From Epiperipatus broadwayi (lineage: Eukaryota; Onychophora; Udeonychophora; Euonychophora; Peripatidae): 64,000 nucleotides of DNA. Of the stretch, positions 58,086-64,000 are shown piece after piece. The stretch is taken from the NCBI GenBank assembly GCA_028023455.1, contig JAQFVV010006208.1, positions 5,254,963 through 5,318,962 of the forward strand, given 5' to 3'. The position numbers and the translations under genes were made by a program. The notes under the pieces are model-generated. The model ran no database searches. It was not told the origin of the DNA and worked only from the letters and a program-made list of their open reading frames with translations. Each line of letters opens with the position of its first letter. Position 1 is the stretch's first letter.

Positions 58086-58205
58086 AAAACAAGCAAAACT
58101 CTCTATCCATATTGCCGCTCAGTGGAAGCTAGAATATAGAGAGTTTTGCCTGTTTTAATAACAGTTATTAGCAAGCATAAGAAATGGTGATCATGTGATG
58201 TTTAT
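58086..58205 (+). mobile_element. Hairpin element, family 1, minimal copy (120 bp)
   Basis: Only the outermost arms (gcaaaactctct...agagagttttgcc) and the tail (gcaagcataagaaatgg, tgatcatgtgatg) remain. The flanks attaacattatt (58074-58085) and attgacattatt (58206-58217) form a 12 bp duplication with one mismatch. It retains a duplication although most of the loop is absent, so the tail and outer arm may be the minimal mobile unit. Confidence 0.8.
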
Positions 58206-59297
58206 ATTGACATTATTTTACAAATACCTTCTCTAGAAATCTGTGATCTTTTTATATGGCAAAGTTCGATGGAAAATCAACTAGCCTCTTGCAGGACATG
58301 CGTTCTGTCAATAAAACTGATATCAGCTGTTAAGGAGACTAGCTGAGATCACATCAAACATAAAACTCAATTTCTCTTTAAGTATCCTCATCATGTTCAA
58401 TTTGTAATTAAAGTTTGAATATAAATTTTAACTGTAATTTAATTAAAACCTTTTTTGCATAATCAAACTCATTTTTGAATGACCCTATTTTCAAATGAAG
58501 GTTTAAATATATATATATATTAACAATATTTTATTTATGCTTATAGTCTTTTATGTGTTAATGTGAGATAAAAATCAATTAATTTTTTGCTGTAGACATA
58601 TTTCAGTCCATAAACATAACTTTATGAAGCTGCTGTGCATGTGTATTTGATATTTTTTATACACACACACACACATATATATACAATTGTAGAATCGAAA
58701 GAGAAAAAGTTATAAACAAAAATATAAGATACATTCTTGTAAATTTAAATTATAAACTAGAGTAATTAATTAAAAAGATTAAAAGCTAAAATGAAACAAT
58801 AGTTTAATTAGCACAGTAGATTGTCAAAGTAAATTAAATAGTTATAAGGAATGCTAAGATTCTTTTCGATAATGACAATCTACAAAACCAATATTTAATT
58901 AAAGCAGAAGAGTGATTAATTACTTTCGAGCAAGTAAAATAATAACTTGAATGGATGTAAAACAATCAGCTAATCATCTCCGGAAATTAAGGAATAATGA
59001 CCGCTCAGTTCTGAGGGATTAGACCACTTGATTCTTGGAGTTCTACCTGTGTGCATGGAGTACGGTTAATTTATATTGGTGTAACTTCAAGTGCGGGCAA
59101 CTGGCATCCGAACGTCTCAAGAGTCAGCTAAGGTTTTAACAGGTCATACCGATCTTCATTATTATTTTGTCCATGCCTTCGGGTTCAATGAATTAATAAC
59201 TGTTAATTATTAATTCTCTCTGTGATTGAATATACATACATGTTAGCATTGCTATAAATTTAACCCTAATTCTTTAATATCACTCTTGGTAGTGCTT

Positions 59298-59430
59298 GAT
59301 TTATTATTAGTACATTCGTGGAAGTGCATCTGTGTATAGCCAGACATAGCAACACTGTTTGTTAAGGATTTATTATTAGTACATTCGTGGAAGTGCATCT
59401 GTATATAGCTGGACATAGCAGAAGCCAATG
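59298..59430. repeat. 69 bp direct duplication
   Basis: gatttattattagtacattc and following bases occur at 59298 and 59367, each followed by gtggaagtgcatctgt-tatag. The unit is 69 bp. The - strand frame stays open through both copies, but no protein family is recognised. Confidence 0.75.
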
Positions 59431-59837
59431 CAAATGAAGTTTTTGTGAAATTACTTCTAAAATTCAGATTCAAACTTTAATATCAAATTGAACATTGCAA
59501 AAATACTTAAATATAAATTGAGTTGCTATGGTTAATGTGATTTCAGCTGATCTTCCTAGAAAATGGTGATGTCAGGTTTATTAACAGAAACAAAGTTTTA
59601 CAAGACATTAGTTGATTTTTCATTATGTATTGCCATCTAAAAAGCCGTAAATTTTTATAAAGGGCATAAATAAAATAACATAAATGGCATAACAATACAT
59701 CACTTATTTACATGGTGTTTAATTAATTAAAGTTTATTTGAAAGCAAGGTTATTTAAAAACGAATTTGATTATATGCTCTGCTTTATCAATTATCAAAAA
59801 AACTTTGAGTTAAATTACTTCTAAAATTTGCTTTTAA

Positions 59838-59899
59838 TTGACAACAGTTTGAAATTGTTGATTGTTATTGATATTGGGATTGTCTAAGTATTGACTGTT
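59838..59899 (-). repeat. Interspersed ~80 bp repeat, copy D (inverted)
   Basis: The inverse of the copies at 9298, 10745 and 60788: attgacaacagttt, aattgttgattgtta, ttgggattgtctaagt. Confidence 0.6.
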
Positions 59900-59905
59900 A
59901 TATAT

Positions 59906-60020
59906 AGAGCTCACAAATAAACTCTTAACAAACTTTGCAGAATATCCCCAACCCCAGACTGGTTTCTGCTACTGGCTTCCTCAGTGAGGTGCTAGGATAT
60001 TCAAGCATTAGATTAAAAAT
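59906..60020 (-). mobile_element. Hairpin element fragment with hammerhead-like core
   Basis: On the - strand: CTGAGGA (inverse at 59978-59984), stem II AGC-CAGTA-GC type, GAAA (inverse at 59963-59966), then ccagtctgg. An outer gaatatcc/ggatattc pair encloses the whole. Related to 40893-41203 by the gcacctcactga and aatatccta blocks. Confidence 0.5.
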
Positions 60021-60787
60021 ACCAGGACAAGCCCAACACTTTATTTAATGGATAACTAAATTTTCGGATCTTCATATGTCTTCCAATCCAGCTATCTAAC
60101 TTAAATAGCCATATGGGATTGAACCAAGTTCAGATACACCATATATTAATAACTTTAGCAATATAAAATCAACAAAGCCTTAATAGCAAAAAATAAAATT
60201 ACAAAGAAATCAAGTCATATGTCACATGACCTAATTTAACAATCTTGTATTGTTTGGTTTTTAATGATTTTAAATTTTAATATTGAACATTGCAAAGATA
60301 CTTAAACAAAAATTGAATTGCTATATTTCATATAATCTCAACTTTTTCTTAACAACTGATGACATCAGATTTAGTGAGCAAAGCATGTGTCCTGCAAGAT
60401 ATTAATTGATTTTTTATCAAACATTGCCAAATATAATATTGTAAATTTTTATAAATTTCTATAGAGGACATCATATCATCTAGCGAATCATAACATATAT
60501 TACATCATCAAAAGACTCAAATCACAATATATTGTTTAAAATTAATCAGTTACTCTGCAGTACTTATTTCTTTTCATAGCTGCCAATAACTATTAGCCTG
60601 TCATTCACATTAATACGGCAATTACAATTACTTATAAATACCAAACTAAAGACATACTAGATAGTAAAGCATGAAAAAAATCATATCAAATTCTTAAATA
60701 TTAAATATTTCAATATTGCAGTAAAGAATGCTAGAGGCAAAATAAAATTAATTCAAATTTATTAAAACCTTTAATCATTAACATTCG

Positions 60788-60868
60788 TCAACACTTAGAC
60801 AATCCCAATATTAATAACAACCAACAATCTCAACCAGTTGTCAAGGCAACATCTTTTTAACAATAAAG
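60788..60868 (+). repeat. Interspersed ~80 bp repeat, copy C
   Basis: Blocks tcaacacttagacaatccc, aaccaacaatctcaa and gttgtcaaggcaac, as in copies A and B. A partial start (tcaacatttagaaaatccc) also occurs at 62939. Confidence 0.65.
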
Positions 60869-61139
60869 ATGGAATCCCATCTTTATTTATGGTCCAACTT
60901 ATTTATATAGACACTAATGGTTGCAACTTGACTACAGAGATTGAAATTATTGATACAAAGTTTAAATAAATCTTCTTAAACCAATAAATATAATATATTC
61001 TGAATCCAGGCTAATAAATAGTCGATTATAATATTACAAACTGCAATTATAATTTTCAAATTGCACCCAAAGTCTTACTGAAATAATAAATGTAATAATG
61101 CTCAAGGCTAAATGGGTTTATATATATATGACATTAATT

Positions 61140-61375
61140 AGAAGGAAGTTTGAGGAATTGTTATCTTAATATAAACCGATGCACTGATTGTATATATGTG
61201 TGTCTGGCCCAATTGACGAATGTTGGTTCTGCACATAATACATATATTGGGGATCATATATCCTTTTTGCATGCATGTGGTCATGTGTATTGGATGCTTA
61301 GATGGAATGGAGGATGAATAGACTGAAAAATCCTGTATTCAAACCCAAATAACATTCTGTATAAGCAAATTACAT
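61140..61375 (+). mobile_element. Family 2 element, degenerate copy
   Basis: Blocks ttatcttaatataaaccgat, gtggtcatgtgtattgga and gtattcaaaccc correspond in order to the right half of 32970-33850. The core is mutated (TTGACGA near 61220, no intact GAAA). No clear duplication. It lies 25 bp before a family 1 insertion. Confidence 0.55.
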
Positions 61376-61399
61376 GCTGCCTTAGAATTATACATAACA

Positions 61400-61725
61400 A
61401 GGCAAAACTCTCCACACAGTAGTGCCACCCTGTGCCAACCAGAGAAATCAATGGATGCCAGAAGGCTTGTGCATAAAATCCCTATCTAGTGCCTACTCAT
61501 CCAATATCCCCAGTCTAGTTTCTGGCTTGTGGCCTTCGTCAGTGAGGAGCCTTGGATCTGAGAGCAGTGAGTAGGCACTAGATAGGGATTTTACGCACAA
61601 GCCTTCTGGCATCCATTGATTACTCTGGCTGGCACAGAATGGCACTACTGTATGGAGAGTTTTGCCTTGTTTAATAACAATTATGTGCTAGTATAAGAGA
61701 GTGATCATGTGATGTTTAGTGGTTT
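61400..61725 (+). mobile_element. Hairpin element, family 1, well-preserved copy (326 bp)
   Basis: A perfect 14 bp duplication aattatacataaca at 61386-61399 and 61726-61739. Arms (gtgcataaaatccctatct and inverse; cttctggcatccattgat) flank a loop that, on the - strand, contains CTGACGA, an aggcc...gcc hairpin and GAAA near 61523-61548. The tail ends tgatcatgtgatgtttagtg. No ORF. This is the best reference copy for the family. Confidence 0.9.
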
Positions 61726-62339
61726 AATTATACATAACATTAATAAATGCATTGAGAATTTTGATAAATGAGAAACAAATTTTATCATTCTCTAGTGCTA
61801 ATTTAGATTTAACATCATTAATCACTTGATATAAAATAAAAGATAGAATTCTCACGTTATATATGTTTCAGTATCATCTTAACCTCATTAGGTATTCTAA
61901 AGGTATTCTTGTATGGTGAAGGTGTGTTATCAGAATAGTGACCAAAACGTCATATATAAATATATTCAAGTGCTATATTTAATTTTTAAAATGTGAATAT
62001 GTTAAGATATCTTCTCGTTTACATATTGTATATTTAATTTAGAATTTATATTGTTTGATAATATAAGTTTTAAAATCAGAATGTAACTATCTGCTTTGCA
62101 AACTATGTGTTTATTATTACACGATTTGCCTAAATGCAATTTAAAATCATGAATATGCATTAATTATTCACACTTAAAAAACAAAACATATAACATAAAT
62201 CTATTCAGTTGTGAACTTATGACATCTAATCTAGTGAACATTAGACCTCTAACATATCTGGCAAGATTGTGTGTAATTGAAACGCAAGCACCATATGAGA
62301 GATCATTGGTATTTTATTTTATGTTAAGTGATGGTTAAA

Positions 62340-62860
62340 CTTGGTTGAAGTGGTTTTGGTAGAAATAACTTGGTACTAAAAGGAAATATGCCTATGTGTT
62401 TGAATAGGAAGGTTTTTAATAAATGTATTTTACCAGTTCTTACTTATAGAACTGAGACTTGAATACTTAATAGAAGAGCAATACAGAGACTTCAGACCAC
62501 TCAAAGAAGTATGGAGAGATGCAATGTTGGGAGTAACAAGACGAGATCGAAAATGCAATGTATGGGTAAGAGAACAAACAGGTGTTACTGGCCTCATTGA
62601 AAAAACTAAAAGACTGAAGTGGAGTTGGGCTGGTCATATTGCTAGAAGAGATGATAATAGATGGACAGTTGAAATTTTGAACTGGATTCCAAGAGATTGT
62701 AAAAGACCCAGAAAGAGACCACATGTGAGATGGATGGATGAAATAAGAAAGTGTGCAGGGGTGATGTGGAGAAGAGAAGCTGAAGATAGGAAAAGATGGA
62801 TTGAACTTGGAGAGATCTTCATCCTGCAGTGGATTGATAATGGTTGATGATGATGATGAT
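62340..62860 (+). mobile_element. RTE-like LINE 3' end, + strand
   Basis: Starts in the GRNNLVLKGNMPMCLNRK-type block, with one stop and a shift, then the open frame 62524-62847 with WAGHIARRDDNRWT, LNWIPRD, RKRPHVRWMDEIRK and ELGEIF, the C-terminal signature of RTE-like ORFs. It ends in a (tga)n run at 62846-62861. The last 107 codons are intact, making it the least decayed copy in the window. 5'-truncated. Confidence 0.85.
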
Positions 62861-62969
62861 GGTTAATGACATTAAGTTTAGATTTACAATAAAAACTTGT
62901 AAACTACACTTCTCATATATATAATCATTAAAATTAGTCAACATTTAGAAAATCCCAATAAAAATCAAC

Positions 62970-63440
62970 ATCATTTTTTTCTTCAATTTTATCAATCCAC
63001 TGCAGAATGAAAATCTTTTTAACTTTAATTCAGTTTCTCCAGTACCTGTTCTCTCTTTTTCATCTCACATTTGTTGCTTTTCTACATCTTTTACAATTGC
63101 TTGGAATCTAATTCAAAATTTCAATTATCCATTTACTATCATCTCTTCTAATAAAATGTCAAATCTATCTCCAATTCAGACTCTTAATTCTTTCATTGAT
63201 ATTGGTGATATCTGCTTGTTCTTTTACTTAGGTATTTACATTTTTTATCTCCCTTTTGTTATTCCTAACATATATTCTTTCATACTACATTGTATGGTCT
63301 GAGATCTTAGTATTGTTCTTCTGTTATATATCTAAATCTGTGATACAAAAGAAGAACTGGCAAAACATACATTAAAAATCCTCATTTTTAAACACATAGG
63401 AACATTTCTATTTAATTTTAAATTATTTCTATTGAAATAA
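62970..63440 (-). mobile_element. RTE-like LINE 3' end, - strand
   Basis: A second 3' fragment in opposite orientation. Blocks for the ctgcag end (near 62999), the WAGHI region, and the LKRKIFNK-type segment near 63395 are recognisable. The 3' ends of the two copies face each other across about 100 bp. Confidence 0.72.
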
Positions 63441-63689
63441 TGTTATTTATTATATAATAATAATATCCAAGTATATAATGTTTTAAGAAAAATGGGAATA
63501 AATTGTGCTAAATGAATGGTGAATACTGTAAATCTACACCAGTCATGATAAATTATTATTGCTTAATCATAATACCCTATTGGAAAAGCCTTTGCCCTAA
63601 AGTTTATTAGTTAAAAATTGTTTTAATTTTATAAAAAGGAATGGATTGCACTAACATGGATTATTTTAATCCTATATAAATGAAATTTA

Positions 63690-63850
63690 TCCACTATTTT
63701 TGAATACTTTTAAACAAAAATCTTTTATTATACATTTCAACTGTTCTGCAGTCTTCTTCAGAGCCATTTTTACTTTAATTTTGAAGAAGACTGCAGGACA
63801 GTTGAAACATAAAATTGTGTCTGCATATATGTACAATAAAAGGTTTTTGT
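63690..63850. mobile_element. Palindromic element, family 3, two hammerhead-like cores
   Basis: Left arm on -: CTGAAGA, gactgc stem, GAAA (inverse tttc near 63736). Right arm on +: TTGAAGA (about 63780), agactgcaggacagtt, GAAA (about 63804). The outer blocks aaaatcttttatta / aataaaaggttttt mirror. Spacer is only about 20 bp. Similar in plan to 28751-29010. Confidence 0.55.
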
Positions 63851-64000
63851 TAAAAAGTGTTCAATGTAGAGCGGATAAATTGCACTTGTATAAGATATTA
63901 CAGCAAAATAAAGGAAGTGGTAAATTTGGTAATATTTTAATCCTAATGCAGTTTTTTTTCTCATGGGATTAGAAATTTATTGTTGCATGTGAACTCTCAC

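Larger units (their letters stand above)
59478..60515. repeat. Diverged direct repeat pair (~230 bp)
   Basis: Segments 59478-59705 and about 60275-60515 share gaacattgcaaa, tacttaaa, ttgctat, gatgacatca/gtgatgtca-type and gtaaatttttataaa blocks in the same order. Between them lies a hammerhead-like fragment (59906-60020). Confidence 0.55.
51434..64000 (+). other. Intron inside Ig domain 5, 5' part (at least 12.6 kb)
   Basis: No second-half Ig exon was found here. It holds family 3 cores (51705-52130), a less AT-rich unclassified segment (54330-54760), tandem repeats, several inverted repeats, family 1 and 2 hairpins, and two RTE copies near the end. Stretches 52150-53260, 53490-54320, 55700-56740 and 57360-58070 show nothing I can name; 53270-53480 and 58960-59180 are less AT-rich but unrecognised. 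Confidence 0.7.

Noticed and set aside
59252-59473. 73-residue - frame with a 23-residue repeat
   Set aside because: The repeat comes from a 69 bp DNA duplication that happens to be a multiple of three. No start context or family.
60705-60760. Possible second-half Ig exon after cag at 60720
   Set aside because: The first base does not complete the split tryptophan codon, and the frame lacks Ig strand motifs.

Overview
The window is a piece of an AT-rich animal genome. It is almost entirely intron sequence of one giant muscle-type gene on the + strand. Nine exons can be placed from splice sites, reading phase and domain content. They encode, in order, Ig (two exons), Ig, Ig, Ig, FN3, FN3, FN3 and the first half of another Ig, about 708 codons in all. 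Every exon between domains starts and ends in phase 1, and all eight joins keep frame. The domain style is that of the titin/twitchin/projectin/obscurin family. Which member it is cannot be decided from this slice. Both gene ends lie outside the window. An invertebrate is likely from base composition and repeat content, but I cannot name the species.

The introns (116 bp to more than 12 kb) are packed with mobile DNA. Non-LTR elements: an RTE-like LINE in five places (3530-5872 -, 35386-35700 -, 43600-46370 +, 62340-62860 +, 62970-63440 -) and a second LINE family (22250-24680 -) with an internal 5 x 77 bp minisatellite. Penelope-like elements (PLE): remnants with GIY-YIG endonuclease signatures at 1330-1880 + and 48060-48970 -, and a probable C-terminal piece at 27131-27307 inside an inverted repeat. 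DNA transposons: a nearly complete 3.6 kb hAT element (37194-40793) with an 8 bp duplication, two non-autonomous hAT copies (2642-2949, 44214-44787), mariner remnants (14663-15046, 41810-42640), a 331 bp TIR element, and a 5.1 kb foldback element (15904-21037) with arms of about 1.9 kb. A probable solo LTR sits at 6452-7128.

The most unusual component is a set of short (120-520 bp) hairpin elements that no ORF explains. One family (copies at 1924, 5873, 12406, 26530, 32127, 58086 and 61400) has inverted-repeat bodies, a shared one-sided tail, and target duplications of about 12-16 bp. These duplications point to target-primed insertion rather than cut-and-paste. Several families carry a CTGANGA...hairpin...GAAA arrangement like the catalytic core of a type I hammerhead ribozyme. 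The best case, 33646-33700, can be folded by eye with stems I, II and a minimal stem III. Its inverted mate at 33052-33097 has a perfect 5 bp stem I. Together with nearby Penelope remnants, this suggests ribozyme-bearing 'retrozyme'-like elements mobilised by Penelope machinery. This is inference and needs covariation and cleavage tests.
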